DNA from: CAZJLP01 sp964546955
Lineage (GTDB): Bacteria > Verrucomicrobiota > Verrucomicrobiia > Opitutales > Opitutaceae
NCBI GenBank assembly: GCA_964546955.1
Contig: CAZJLP010000028.1
Span: 1 to 63,539, forward strand
DNA length: 63,539 nucleotides
Reading direction: 5' to 3'
The notes below the pieces were generated by a model. That model did not search any database. It was given only the letters and a program-made list of their open reading frames with translations, and was not told the DNA's origin. Numbering within the stretch: position 1 is the stretch's first letter; every line of letters starts with the position of its first letter. Shown one piece after another: positions 17,754 to 28,655 of this stretch. The position numbers and the translations under genes are program-made.

Positions 17754-19034
17754 ATGGCCAGCTCTGCACGCACCCCTTTGGAATGGTTGAGCGTCTTCAA
17801 AGTGACGACGCGGGAGCGCTATGACTGGATTACGCCGCTCGCTATCGTGGCCCTGTGCGCGATCGGGATATCGTTCATCTACAGCGCGCAGTATTCTCAA
17901 ACCCAATCCCAGCACCCCGAGACGGTCCGCCAGTGGCTTGCGACTATCCTGTCGAACTTCTGGACCAAGCAATTCATCTACTGCGTTCTCGGCGGCACGG
18001 TTTACGTGATGATTTCACTGGTGGACTACCGCTTCTGGCTCACCGTTGCGCATTGGTTCTACCTCGCCTGTCTAATCCCATTAATTCTGGTGCTTTTCGT
18101 TGGGACGGAGGCGTATGGGGCACAACGCTGGCTGGACCTCGGCTTTTTCAACTACCAACCTTCGGAGACGGCCAAAATCGCCGTGCTCCTGATCGTCGCC
18201 AGCATCCTGAGCCGGTCGCGCGTCGGAACAGTCCAGCAATCGTGGGGAGTCCTCGGGAAATTGGCTCTTGCGGTGGGTGTCCCCATGTTTTTGATCCTGA
18301 TACAACCCGATCTCAAATCGGCGATTGTGCTCCCACCGATGGTCTTTTCCATGCTTTACGTTTCGAAGCTGTCACCGCGTTTTTTCGCGGGAGCCTTGGG
18401 AGCGTTTCTGCTGATTGTGGGTATCGTCGCCTGGGATAGTTACAGTTACGTGAAATTCATGGAGTCTCACGGCTACTCCTTCCTTCAGGACAAAGGAAAG
18501 TATGAGCCGCACACCTGGGTTCCGCTTCACGACTACCAGCGCAACCGCATCATCACGTTCGCCGCGCCCGAACGAATCGATCCAAAAGGAACGAAGGAAG
18601 CCTGGAACCTCAACCAGTCGCTGATCTCCGTCGGGTCCGGCGGATTCCTCGGCAAGGGCTGGACCAAGGGGACGCAAGCTCAGTTGGGCTACCTGCCGCC
18701 CGCGGTCGCGCACAACGATTTTATCGCCTCGGTCATCGCCGAGGAAAAAGGATTTTTGGGAAGCCTTACGGTTCTCTGCCTGTTTGGGATAGTGATGTTC
18801 AACGGCATTCGCATAGCCGGTCTCGCTCGAGACCGCTTCGGCGCGCTGCTCGCCATCGGCGTCACCGTGCTCTTCGCCGTGCATGTGTTCGTCAACGTCG
18901 CCATGACCATCGGGCTGGTACCCATCACGGGTATACCACTTCCCTTTATCAGCTACGGTGGCACCTTTTTGCTCAGTTGCTGCTTGCTGCAAGGACTGGT
19001 TCAGAGCGTCTATCGCTTCAGGAGGGATTTCTGA
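17754..19034 (+). CDS. rodA: rod shape-determining protein RodA (SEDS glycosyltransferase)
   Basis: A 426-residue SEDS-family peptidoglycan polymerase with about ten transmembrane helices. Family marks include GTEAYGAQRWLDLGFFNYQPSE (the catalytic-loop region), then IQPDLKSAIVLPPM, and near the C-terminus GLVPITGIPLPFISYGGTF. RodA is favoured over FtsW because of the GAQRWLDLG.F..QPSE pattern and because RodA commonly neighbours RNase G. It works in lateral-wall synthesis in the inner membrane. The stop is followed, 99 bp later, by the RNase E/G gene on the same strand. Confidence 0.9.
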   Translation: MASSARTPLEWLSVFKVTTRERYDWITPLAIVALCAIGISFIYSAQYSQTQSQHPETVRQWLATILSNFWTKQFIYCVLGGTVYVMISLVDYRFWLTVAHWFYLACLIPLILVLFVGTEAYGAQRWLDLGFFNYQPSETAKIAVLLIVASILSRSRVGTVQQSWGVLGKLALAVGVPMFLILIQPDLKSAIVLPPMVFSMLYVSKLSPRFFAGALGAFLLIVGIVAWDSYSYVKFMESHGYSFLQDKGKYEPHTWVPLHDYQRNRIITFAAPERIDPKGTKEAWNLNQSLISVGSGGFLGKGWTKGTQAQLGYLPPAVAHNDFIASVIAEEKGFLGSLTVLCLFGIVMFNGIRIAGLARDRFGALLAIGVTVLFAVHVFVNVAMTIGLVPITGIPLPFISYGGTFLLSCCLLQGLVQSVYRFRRDF

Positions 19035-19133
19035 TGAAACAGAACCTTTCTCGCGTCGACGACCGCTCTGCCGGAATTTCCTGCGCCGCAACCGCTGCTT
19101 CCAGGGGCCGTTCCGTCCAAAACCCACCGCAAC

Positions 19134-20894
<1,761 letters not shown>

Positions 20895-20909
20895 CCTCTG
20901 CGCTCTGAG

Positions 20910-20933
20910 TCGCTGGCGCGGAAGCGCCAGCGA
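20910..20933 (+). terminator. strong hairpin after rng
   Basis: A perfect 10-bp stem (TCGCTGGCGC / GCGCCAGCGA) with a GGAA tetraloop begins 15 nt after the RNase stop. It lacks a T-run, so it could be an RNA-stabilising stem or a Rho-dependent end rather than an intrinsic terminator. Confidence 0.45.
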
Positions 20934-21125
20934 TTGGGGGAGAGGGTAGAGAATAGAGGATAGAGAGTAGAAGGTAGACGCAGGGCGCCGAGTCGAGAGC
21001 GGGCTGCCCGCTTGTCATCCTCGATCGAAGCGAAGGATCCGCGTCACCGCGGCATGCACAGCGGCCGGTGAAAGCGAGAATCTCAAACAGGCTGTCCGAA
21101 CGGCGGTGGGTCGCTCGTTGAAGGT

Positions 21126-21218
21126 ATGTACGCCATGATTCTCGTCCTGTTCATCCTCATTTCGCTCTGCTGCTTTGTCTCCTGGGACGCCAGTTCCCTT
21201 CCAGGCATCGACGACTGA
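21126..21218 (+). CDS. possible 30-residue membrane peptide
   Basis: ATG at 21126 to TGA at 21216-21218. The product starts MYAMILVLFILISLCCFVSW and ends DASSLPGIDD, that is one strong hydrophobic helix and a short acidic tail. A weak GAAGG ribosome-binding site lies 2 nt upstream, which is closer than ideal. It lies 275 bp before the sigma-factor gene. It could be a small membrane protein or chance; homologues would decide. Confidence 0.25.
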   Translation: MYAMILVLFILISLCCFVSWDASSLPGIDD

Positions 21219-21492
21219 GCCTCCACTCGGTCTTGCACGCGCACGAAGCATCGCCTTCACGGGGTGCGCCGCTCGCTGACGACCAGGCCGGCCCGAGCGA
21301 CCCGCTGCTCTCCGTCGCAGCGCCGGAAGACCAGAGCGCATCAAAGCTATAGGTTTTTGTTTTAGAGCAACTTAGGTTGAGCCGCTAGCAGCAGGAAGCC
21401 GAGGACGATTAACGCGTCGCGCCGCCGTTTCGTCTGCTTGCAGCTTTCTGTGTTCGGTTTGCCGAACCGCGGCGTTTATACGTTGAACCGCC

Positions 21493-23153
21493 ATGAATGA
21501 TGATGCCGCGCTGCTTCGCGACTACGCCGAAAATGGAAACCAAGTCGCCTTTGAGGAGTTGGTGGGCCGACACCTCAATTTGGTGTACTCGGCTGCGCTT
21601 CGGAGAACCAACGGCAACGCACATCTCGCAGCCGATGTGTCTCAAGTGGTGTTCACCACCCTCGCCCGCCGTGCTCGCGAACTCGTCCACCATCGCACCC
21701 TTCCGGCTTGGCTCTACACGGTTACCAAGAACGCGGCCATCAGTCTCATCCGGGGGGAAGACCGTCGTCGCCAGCGCGAACGGGCCGCGCACGACCTCCA
21801 CGACGCCATGAATGCTCCCACCCACGACGCTGAATGGCAGCGGCTGCGGCCGGTGCTGGACGGAATCATCGACACGTTGAGCGACGGCGATCGCGCCGTT
21901 GTTCTGCTTCGTTATTTCGAAAAACGCTCTTTCGCAGAAATCGGAAAAGCGTTGCAAGTGACGGATAACGCCGCCCGCGTTCGCGCTGATCGCGCCCTCG
22001 ATCGCCTGCGCGCCTTGTTGGAAAAGCGCGGCATCACATCCACGACCGCTGCTCTCGCCGCCGTGCTCACCGCCCAGACAGTCGCAGCCGCGCCGGTCGG
22101 CGAAACAGCATCGCTCGTATATTTGCGCGAGGTNNNNNNNNNNNNNNNGCAGCCGCGCCGGTCGGTCTCGCCACGGCCATCAGTGCGAGCGCCTTGGCGG
22201 GAGCCGCCGCCGGCACGTCAGTCACCGCGGGATTTGTCCTTCTCAATCTTATGACTGCCACCAAAACCACTCTGGTCCTGGGTAGCCTCGGTGCCCTGGC
22301 CGCCGCGACCGCCGTATATCAAGCCAACGAAACCTCGCGCGCGGACGACCGCCTCGCCGCCGCCACACACCAGCGCCAGGCAATCGAGACCCAAATCAAA
22401 GACCTGGAATCGCGCGCTGCCGCCACCGAGCGCTCCCAAAAGGAACTTCAAGCCGCCCTCGCGTCGATGCCGGTGCCGGCGGCCCCCAGGGAACCGGCAA
22501 CTCCACGCGCTGCGGGGCCGGCGACCCCCGCCGCCGATCCGCAGGATGCCCTGCAGCGGTTGTTGAAGTCGGATCCTGCCTTCCGGGACACTTACATCCG
22601 CGGCATGCGCGCGCACCTCGATATGCATCACGCGCCCTTGTACCGGGCACTGAAACTGCAACCGGATCAGATCGCCGTCTTCAAAAACATCCTGGCGGAA
22701 CGCTTCGGCGAAGAGATCAATAATCCCACCGGGGTGGGCAATAATTTCGACGCCTCCACCGATGCGCGGCTGCTCAGCGCGATTCGCAACCGACTCGGCG
22801 AGCCGGTCGCGCAGGCTTTCATCCGGTTTGAAGAAGCGTCCGGCGCCCGAGATTTGGCCCAGCAATGGATCGGCCGCGCCTACTATACCGACACTCCGTT
22901 TTCACAGGAACAGGCCGAGCAGCTCACGCAGATCGTGGCCCTCGCGAGTCCGTCGTACCGCGATGGCGGCAAATGGAAACGCGGCGACCTCGACTGGCAG
23001 TTCATTCGAAAAGAGATCGGCGCCCAACTGCCGTCGGAACAAAAAGCGGCGGTGCAATCGGCCCTCGCGCTCCAACAAGTAGAACTCCAGCTGCAAGAAG
23101 CTGCGAACTCGGCCAAAAAACAACAAGCCGGGGAGAAAGGGAAATCGTCATGA
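21493..23153 (+). CDS. ECF sigma factor with membrane-anchored C-terminal domain (gap inside)
   Basis: Residues 1-197 are a sigma-70 family ECF factor: region 2 (AFEELVGRHLNLVYSAALRR through AADVSQVVFTTLARRA) and region 4 (LRYFEKRSFAEIGKALQVTDNAARVRADRAL). A 15-N gap (22134-22148) interrupts the gene. The 17 bases at 22084-22100 recur right after the gap at 22149-22165, and merging them restores one open frame of about 531 residues. The 33-base tail before the Ns would then be an assembly error. The second half has an Ala-rich stretch, a transmembrane helix (about 238-256), a coiled coil, and a helical domain with LYRALKLQPDQI and GRAYYTDTPFSQEQAEQL. That domain is related to the protein encoded next. 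The fused product is inferred, not seen whole. Confidence 0.8.
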
Positions 23154-24124
23154 ACAAACTGCTCCTCTCCACCTGCGGACTGGCGGTGACCTTAGGCGGC
23201 GCCGCGGTCTGCCTGCATTTCAATCAGCGCCGGGAAGAAACGGCGCGGCAACTCGCTGCCACACGAGCCTCCACCGATGAGCTCACCCACAGGGCTGAAA
23301 AATTGAACGCCGCCTTGGCTGCCGCCACCGAAGCCGAAGCACAATTGCGCAGCCGCCTTGCGGCCGCCAAGACGAAACCCGAGCAGCGAGCGACGCCACC
23401 GCCCACGACAGCAACGACTGCGCCCAAGCCGGATCCCACGAGCCTCAAGCTCATGCCGCGAGCAGTCATCGGAAACGATCCACAACGTTCGTCGGCCTAC
23501 CTCAGCGCGTTCCGGGAAAGTTTAGATGTGCGGTTCGGCGCCCTCTACAAGGCGTTAAAATTCTCTCCCGAGGAAATCGAACGCTTCAAAGACGTGCGCG
23601 TGCGTGCGGAGCAGAACATCATCGACATCGAGGCCGCAGCCGCGGCGCAGGGACTCTCGCAGCGCGACCGTGCTTTTCTGGCGATGGTGAAGGACGAGAC
23701 AGAGCGGCGCGTGAAGGCGGAAACAGAATTCCTGAACACTCCCGAACGCGTCGCCGCCTACAAAGAATACTCCCAGATTGAACCGTCTCGTCAGCAAGCG
23801 CGCGGCCTCGCCGGACACGCCGTTTACGCGGACGCGCCGCTCACCGCCGCTCAAGTCGAACAACTCGCCGCCGTGCTGGCGCAACACAGCAAACGATCCC
23901 CGAATGGAACGGTCATCCCTGTTACCGTCAACTGGGACACCGCCTTGCCGGTCGTGCAGACCTTCCTCTCTCCGACCCAGATCGCAGTGCTGCAGAACCT
24001 CCGCGCCGCGAGCGATTCGATGACAAAGATCAAAATGGCCATCAGCGGCCAACTTGCGCCCGCGCAGCCTTCGGTTTCGGAACTGATTCGCGCGGCCGGT
24101 CCTCTGCCCAAGCCGCCGGAGTGA
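23150..24124 (+). CDS. membrane-anchored protein paralogous to the sigma-factor tail
   Basis: A 324-residue protein: N-terminal signal anchor (MNKLLLSTCGLAVTLGGAAVC), coiled coil (about 25-75), a Pro/Thr linker, then a helical domain (about 110-300). ALYKALKFSPEEIERFKDV aligns with PLYRALKLQPDQIAVFKNI of the upstream sigma protein, and GLAGHAVYADAPLTAAQVEQL with QWIGRAYYTDTPFSQEQAEQL. ATG overlaps the preceding stop (ATGA), so the two are translationally coupled. No enzyme motif is visible. It could be an interaction partner or sensor for the sigma factor; that is inference. I do not recognise a named family. Confidence 0.8.
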   Translation: MNKLLLSTCGLAVTLGGAAVCLHFNQRREETARQLAATRASTDELTHRAEKLNAALAAATEAEAQLRSRLAAAKTKPEQRATPPPTTATTAPKPDPTSLKLMPRAVIGNDPQRSSAYLSAFRESLDVRFGALYKALKFSPEEIERFKDVRVRAEQNIIDIEAAAAAQGLSQRDRAFLAMVKDETERRVKAETEFLNTPERVAAYKEYSQIEPSRQQARGLAGHAVYADAPLTAAQVEQLAAVLAQHSKRSPNGTVIPVTVNWDTALPVVQTFLSPTQIAVLQNLRAASDSMTKIKMAISGQLAPAQPSVSELIRAAGPLPKPPE

Positions 24125-24128
24125 GCGC

Positions 24129-25664
24129 CTAACCCTCCTCCCCTGGTTCCGTACGAGAGGCTGGCTGCTCGCCCAGTCGTTTTTGCAGCATGCGGACAAA
24201 ACGCCGCACCGGCGGGCGAAGCTTCGGAGTCGCGTCGAGGGCCCTGGCAATCTGGCTGGCCGTTTTCGCATCGCCCAGCCGCCAGCGGACGATTGCCAGC
24301 GCGACCAGGATCCGGCTGCGGTCGCGCACTTCGTCGACGTGCTTCTGGATTTCGTTGACCACCGCCACGCGCGGCTTCTCCGAAAATGCTTCGACCAGGG
24401 CCAGATACTCGTGTGCTTCCCCGTAGTGCGGGCTCAATTCGATCGCACGATCCAGCCACGCCCGCTGCTCCGCGGCGATCTCCGGCGGCAGGCGATACTC
24501 CAAGTTCGACGCATTAAAAAGCGCTCGCGCCTGTGGCGCGGCAACCTGCAGGTAGGCGTAGGCATTGTCCGTGCGGCGCTCGACCGCTTTCTTCCAAAAA
24601 TCGAGAGCGGCCCGCGGGCCATCCTCATGGAGTGCGATCATCGCCAGCGATTCCATCGGGCGCGGGGCGGCGGGATGGCGCTCAGCTAAATCCAGTAATC
24701 GAAACTGCGACTCCGGAAACTTCCGCGTCCGATAACCGAGATCCAACAAGACCACGTCGCGCTCGAGATCGGTGGCGACCTGCAAGCGAATCGACTTCTT
24801 GAGATCCGAAGGCGGAATCTTCGCGATCCGAACCAAATAACGTCCGCCACTCAGGTACGACCGCAACCGGGACTGCATTTCTTCATAATCGATGCCAAAA
24901 GCCGCTTTGAATGTCTCCGGAGTGGTGTGCGCCTCGGCGTCCACAGCGTCCATGAAATTCGCCAGCTTTGCCTGATACTGACGATCGCCGCCGCACATCC
25001 ACATGTGAAGCAAGGCCCAGGACTGGGCATAAAAGAGACCGCGCCGCGTTCCTTCGTTGTAGTCGGGTGAATCGCGCTTGATGGAGAAGAGTTCGCCCAG
25101 CGGCATCAAACTGCCCCGGCTCAGCATGAAAACATGATGTGGCTTGGGATGTCCAATCTCCGCCGTGTCCCCCATTAATTTGAACGTCGAATAAAGCTCG
25201 GCGAGACCCTCGTTAAGCCAGGGAGGCGGACGGATGCCGCGAGAATACAGCAGTTGGTGCACGTATTCGTGGAAAATCAGCTCGCACGTTTGTTCGACGT
25301 CGCGGCCCGACTGCATCACGATGGTAAACTGGTCGACACGGCCCATAAAAAAGCCCGCGCCGTCGCGCGGCTTTCCGTTAAAAAGCGGCGCGTACTTCTT
25401 GAACTGAGACTCCGAGTCGAACAAAACAATCTGCGTCCGCAACTCGTGGGCCGGCGGCAGAGAGAAGACGGACAAAAAAGTGCTCCGGAACTGTTCGAGT
25501 TCAGACAGGAGCAGGCGGGCATCGCGTTCGGACCCGCTCGTCATCATCTCGAAATGCGGGCTGCGTCCGGCGAGCCACTTCTCTTTCGCCGGGAGGGTCG
25601 AAGTGAAGGCCGCCAAAACGAGAAAAACGAACTTCGCCGTGCGCGAGCAAAGGGGGAAAAGCAT
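24129..25664 (-). CDS. exported zinc peptidase of the gluzincin type with TPR-like tail (DUF1570-like)
   Basis: A 511-residue protein with signal peptide (FVFLVLAAFTSTLPA). The zinc site is HEYVH at residues 132-136, with the glutamate of NEGLAELYS (Glu152) as third ligand, the HExxH...E arrangement of gluzincin/peptidase-MA-like proteins. The C-terminal third (about 330-500) is helical with TPR-like repeats. The start is the ATG giving MLFPLCSRTAKFVF. It converges on the sigma-partner gene with 4 bp between the stops. Probably acts on periplasmic proteins or peptides; substrate unknown. Confidence 0.78.
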   Translation of the reverse strand: MLFPLCSRTAKFVFLVLAAFTSTLPAKEKWLAGRSPHFEMMTSGSERDARLLLSELEQFRSTFLSVFSLPPAHELRTQIVLFDSESQFKKYAPLFNGKPRDGAGFFMGRVDQFTIVMQSGRDVEQTCELIFHEYVHQLLYSRGIRPPPWLNEGLAELYSTFKLMGDTAEIGHPKPHHVFMLSRGSLMPLGELFSIKRDSPDYNEGTRRGLFYAQSWALLHMWMCGGDRQYQAKLANFMDAVDAEAHTTPETFKAAFGIDYEEMQSRLRSYLSGGRYLVRIAKIPPSDLKKSIRLQVATDLERDVVLLDLGYRTRKFPESQFRLLDLAERHPAAPRPMESLAMIALHEDGPRAALDFWKKAVERRTDNAYAYLQVAAPQARALFNASNLEYRLPPEIAAEQRAWLDRAIELSPHYGEAHEYLALVEAFSEKPRVAVVNEIQKHVDEVRDRSRILVALAIVRWRLGDAKTASQIARALDATPKLRPPVRRFVRMLQKRLGEQPASRTEPGEEG

Positions 25665-25805
25665 GGCTGGAGAAATCTGGGCCGCTAGCCCCCGCACAAT
25701 CAATCAGAGAGGGAGCGTTGTCACTCCGAATTGCGGCGCGGCACCCCATGCTTGGACCTCAACTGGGGGTTGCTCCGCCCCCTTCGCTCCGCTTTAAACG
25801 ACCTC

Positions 25806-26339
25806 ATGCTGTCTACCCTTGTCATGACCCTCATTGGCCCCGACCGCCCGGGCTTGGTGGAACTCGTTGCCTCCCGCGTCGCCTCCGGAGGAGGCAACTG
25901 GCTGGAAAGCCGTTTGTGCCGGCTGGGCGGCCAGTTCGCCGGGATTATTCGCGTTGAAGTTGCAACCGCCAAAGCGGACGCCCTCGCGCAAGCCCTTGGC
26001 GCGCTCGAAGCGGAAGGGTTGCGGATGGTGCTTCAGCCGGAAAGCGCGGCGGGGTCTGCGCCGGATAGCAGCCGGCTGGCCACGCTGGATCTCGTGGGCC
26101 AGGATCAACCCGGCATCCTCCATCAGATTTCGCGCGTCTTGGCAGCTCACGGCGTGAACGTCGAGGAATTGTCGTCGGAGCGGGTGAACGCCCCCATGGA
26201 CGGCAGCATGCTCTTTCAGGCGAGAGCGGTGGTGCACCTGCCGGCCAATGTATCGCTGAATAAACTACGCATCGAGATCGAACGCATCGCGGGCGATCTC
26301 ATGGTCGATTTCACCTTCCGCCCGGTGACGGGCCGGTAG
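25806..26339 (+). CDS. tandem ACT-domain protein, GcvR-like
   Basis: A 177-residue protein made of two ACT domains. The first begins TLVMTLIGPDRPGLVELVAS and the second begins TLDLVGQDQPGILHQISRVL, with the usual N-terminal G.D.PG. motifs. This is the layout of GcvR, the accessory regulator of glycine cleavage in enterobacteria, and of related ACT proteins whose ligand is an amino acid. No DNA-binding domain is present. The start is the ATG at 25806. The ligand and regulatory target are not deducible here. Confidence 0.85.
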   Translation: MLSTLVMTLIGPDRPGLVELVASRVASGGGNWLESRLCRLGGQFAGIIRVEVATAKADALAQALGALEAEGLRMVLQPESAAGSAPDSSRLATLDLVGQDQPGILHQISRVLAAHGVNVEELSSERVNAPMDGSMLFQARAVVHLPANVSLNKLRIEIERIAGDLMVDFTFRPVTGR

Positions 26340-26397
26340 TTGGGCCGCTAAAGCCTCGCCCGGACGGTCGAGCCGCCGGCGAGGAAATCGCGTCGCC

Positions 26398-26724
26398 TCA
26401 ACCGAGCAACCGCTCCGGCAACGCGCGAGCATGTACCCAAAAACGAGATACAACGAGGCAATCCCGCTTCAAATCGTACCCAAATTCGGTGTCAACAATC
26501 TGCCAGTTGATGGAGGCGGACACGTTTTCGGATGCGGCCAGCGCCATCGTGCGCAATCGCTGCCGTTCCCGCACCGCCTGCAGTCGCGCCGCCACAAAGG
26601 CTTCTTCAATCGATTGATACACTCCACATGTTTCCGTCCGTTGCACGAAGCCCCCCGCCTCGGCGGGGGCCAGGGAAAAGTGCAGGAGGGAATATTCTTC
26701 GGGACCAAAGGGGGGCGGCGTCAT
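26398..26724 (-). CDS. conserved-looking hypothetical protein
   Basis: A 108-residue protein if started at the ATG giving MTPPPFGPEEYSLLHF. A TTG 63 bp further upstream would overlap the methyltransferase end. The middle is a predicted helix (SIEEAFVAARLQAVRERQRL) and the end is SRFWVHARALPERLLG. No signal peptide or known motif is seen. It follows the RNA methyltransferase gene by 37 bp in the same direction and may be co-transcribed with it. Function unknown. Confidence 0.5.
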   Translation of the reverse strand: MTPPPFGPEEYSLLHFSLAPAEAGGFVQRTETCGVYQSIEEAFVAARLQAVRERQRLRTMALAASENVSASINWQIVDTEFGYDLKRDCLVVSRFWVHARALPERLLG

Positions 26725-26761
26725 GACGGGTAAAAAAATAGCGAATTCCGTGCCATTCACG

Positions 26762-27498
26762 TCATCGTCGGACACCTGGCCGGTCAACCCAGAACTCCCA
26801 CATCAGGATCGCGGCTGCCACAGAGACATTGAGGGACTCCACCCGTCCGCTTCCGGGAATTGTAATGAGCGCGGTGCATGCTGCCGCGACGGCTGGCGAC
26901 AAGCCATGCTCCTCGTTTCCAAGAACTAAAGCGACCGGCCGTTCGTTTTTGCTCGTTTCCTGCGCGAATGACTTACGCCAGTCGTGGACCGACACCGCCC
27001 GGCCGCCCGCCGCTGCCCCCAAAACGATGTAGTCGCGCGCAAGCCCTTGGCAAAATTTAGCCAAGTCTGACACCTGATGCATTTCGACCTGGGCCATGCC
27101 GCCTTCTGCCACACGGTGGGCCGCGGCGGATTGCCCCGCTTGTGCGGGATCGGCGGGAATCACGATTTGTTGCACTCCAAAAAAGGCCGCGGTGCGAACG
27201 ATCGCTCCCAGGTTGTGCNNNNNNNNNNNNNNNNNNNNNNNNNNNNNNNAGAGCGGCCTTCCACCACGGCGACGATGCCGCCGTGATGAAGCGTGTCGGC
27301 AATTTTTTCCAGTTCGGAGGCGTCGACGACCCGGTAGATCTTTTTGTTTTTAGCGAGATAACTGGAGAGCTTCGCGACCTTTCGCCCCGTGGCCTGGTCG
27401 AAATAAAGACGTTTGATGGCTTCGGGATGCCGCGCGAAGAAGGCTTGAACCGCGGCCAACCCGTGGATCTTGAGTTCCGCTCGTGAGGAGGGTTTCAT
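26762..27498 (-). CDS. TrmH/SpoU family RNA 2'-O-methyltransferase (gap inside)
   Basis: The N-terminal part (start ATG at 27496-27498, MKPSSRAELKIHGLAAVQAF) is a substrate-binding L30e-like domain. The C-terminal part has the SPOUT signatures HNLGAIVRTAAFFGV, LVLGNEEHGLSP and ITIPGSGRVESLNVSVAAAIL, which form the knotted SAM site. The 31-N gap (27219-27249) falls just before HNLGAIVRT and shifts the two halves into different frames, so the gap length is not exact. The start overlaps the RlmM-like gene's stop by 4 bp (ATGA). Two rRNA/tRNA methyltransferases thus form one operon. Confidence 0.88.
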
Positions 27499-28565
27499 GG
27501 CAAGGGACGGGGCGCGAGCGGCACGGTGCTTTTCGCGTGATTTTGAACGCCACCGGACGGTGGACTGGATCCGGCGACGTCGCCGACCAGGGTGAGCTCT
27601 TCGCGGTCGTGATAAAGATGCCGCACGCGCAGGTTTCGAGCCCGCTCGGCCAGGACTCCGCCGCGGGCCTTGATGCCTTCCAGGAGCGCGATCGGGTCCA
27701 CCCGCCCAAACTTCAGGATGACGACAAAGCGGCGGCACCAGCCGCGCGTCAGCCATGGCTCGACCAGGTTGCGCATGACGTGATGAGGCTCCTCCACCAG
27801 ATCGCAAAACAGCCAGTCGAAAACCTCTCCCGGAGGTGGCTCAAAACGAAAAGCATCTTCGCGGCGGTGCTCGATCGAGGGGTGATCCAAAGCCCCGCCT
27901 TTGAGCGGCCCATTGTCCACCGCGACGACCCGCGCGCCGCGTTTGGCCGCGCTGTAACTCCATCCACCGGGCGCGGCGCCCAAGTCGGCCACGGTCTCGC
28001 CGGCCTGTGGTTCCCGCCCGAACACGACGTAGGATTCTTCGATTTTAAGATAGGAGCGCGAGGGAGCCAGTGGGTCGTCCGCCATGCGCCGCTGTCCGCC
28101 AAAGAGAGATTCGCGCGAAACGAAAACCCGTCCGAAGTCGGCGAAAAAAACGAAAAGCCCGCGATGCCGACCCGGTCCCCGTGGCTTCTCGCCCGTGGCG
28201 AGCTTGGCCACACGCCCCATCTTTTTTCGTAGCAGTTCGATCAACGCCTTTTCCACGCCGTCCGCCCGACGACCGAGACCGTCAAGGCCGGCGGCGGTCT
28301 CCACCAGCAGGGGCCAGGGGCCTTCGAAGCGCTCCGCGCGCGCGGACGCGAAAAAATGTTCGCCGATTCTGGTGGCCAATCCATTGACGGAATCGCCGGT
28401 CACTTCAACTGGCTCCAGCAACATGGCGTGGGGGAAACACGAATCCGCCGGTGCTTCGCCCTCGGCCCGCAGCCACCCGCCACCCCGCTCGAGCGTTCGC
28501 ACCGAATGCAACGAAACCTCCTTTTCGAGAAGCTCTTCAAAGCCGGGCTGGCAGCGCACGATCAT
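27495..28565 (-). CDS. rlmM: RlmM-like 23S rRNA 2'-O-ribose methyltransferase
   Basis: A 356-residue protein. The N-terminal 140 residues form a THUMP-like region (MIVRCQPGFEELLEKEVS). The C-terminal part is an FtsJ/RrmJ-type methyltransferase: APSRSYLKIEE carries the catalytic lysine, VADLGAAPGGWSYSAAKRGA is the SAM loop, and FDWLFCDLVEEP holds the catalytic aspartate. This domain order fits RlmM, which modifies C2498 in E. coli 23S rRNA. Translationally coupled to the SpoU-type methyltransferase downstream. Confidence 0.85.
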   Translation of the reverse strand: MIVRCQPGFEELLEKEVSLHSVRTLERGGGWLRAEGEAPADSCFPHAMLLEPVEVTGDSVNGLATRIGEHFFASARAERFEGPWPLLVETAAGLDGLGRRADGVEKALIELLRKKMGRVAKLATGEKPRGPGRHRGLFVFFADFGRVFVSRESLFGGQRRMADDPLAPSRSYLKIEESYVVFGREPQAGETVADLGAAPGGWSYSAAKRGARVVAVDNGPLKGGALDHPSIEHRREDAFRFEPPPGEVFDWLFCDLVEEPHHVMRNLVEPWLTRGWCRRFVVILKFGRVDPIALLEGIKARGGVLAERARNLRVRHLYHDREELTLVGDVAGSSPPSGGVQNHAKSTVPLAPRPLP

Positions 28566-28655
28566 CAGGCGAACGTGGCAGGCCGAAATCTAGCGGCGAG
28601 ACGTTTCTTGCGACCGCGTTAGCGACGATCGATCCGCCAAGACGGTCAAGGCAGG

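Larger units (their letters stand above)
20895..21492. other. 598-bp intergenic region, mostly non-coding
   Basis: After the hairpin there is a one-arm array of TAGAGAATAGAGGATAGAG words (about 20941-20977). A GC-rich stretch follows with one small open frame (21126-21218, listed separately), and then the leader of the sigma-factor gene. The last 150 bp contain an A/T-richer patch (AGGTTTTTGTTTTAGAG at about 21352-21368). No recognised RNA motif is seen. Confidence 0.5.

Noticed and set aside
26725..26787. TTG start for the hypothetical gene at 26398, overlapping the methyltransferase end
   Set aside because: The added 21 residues carry no support and the internal ATG gives a tidy non-overlapping start.
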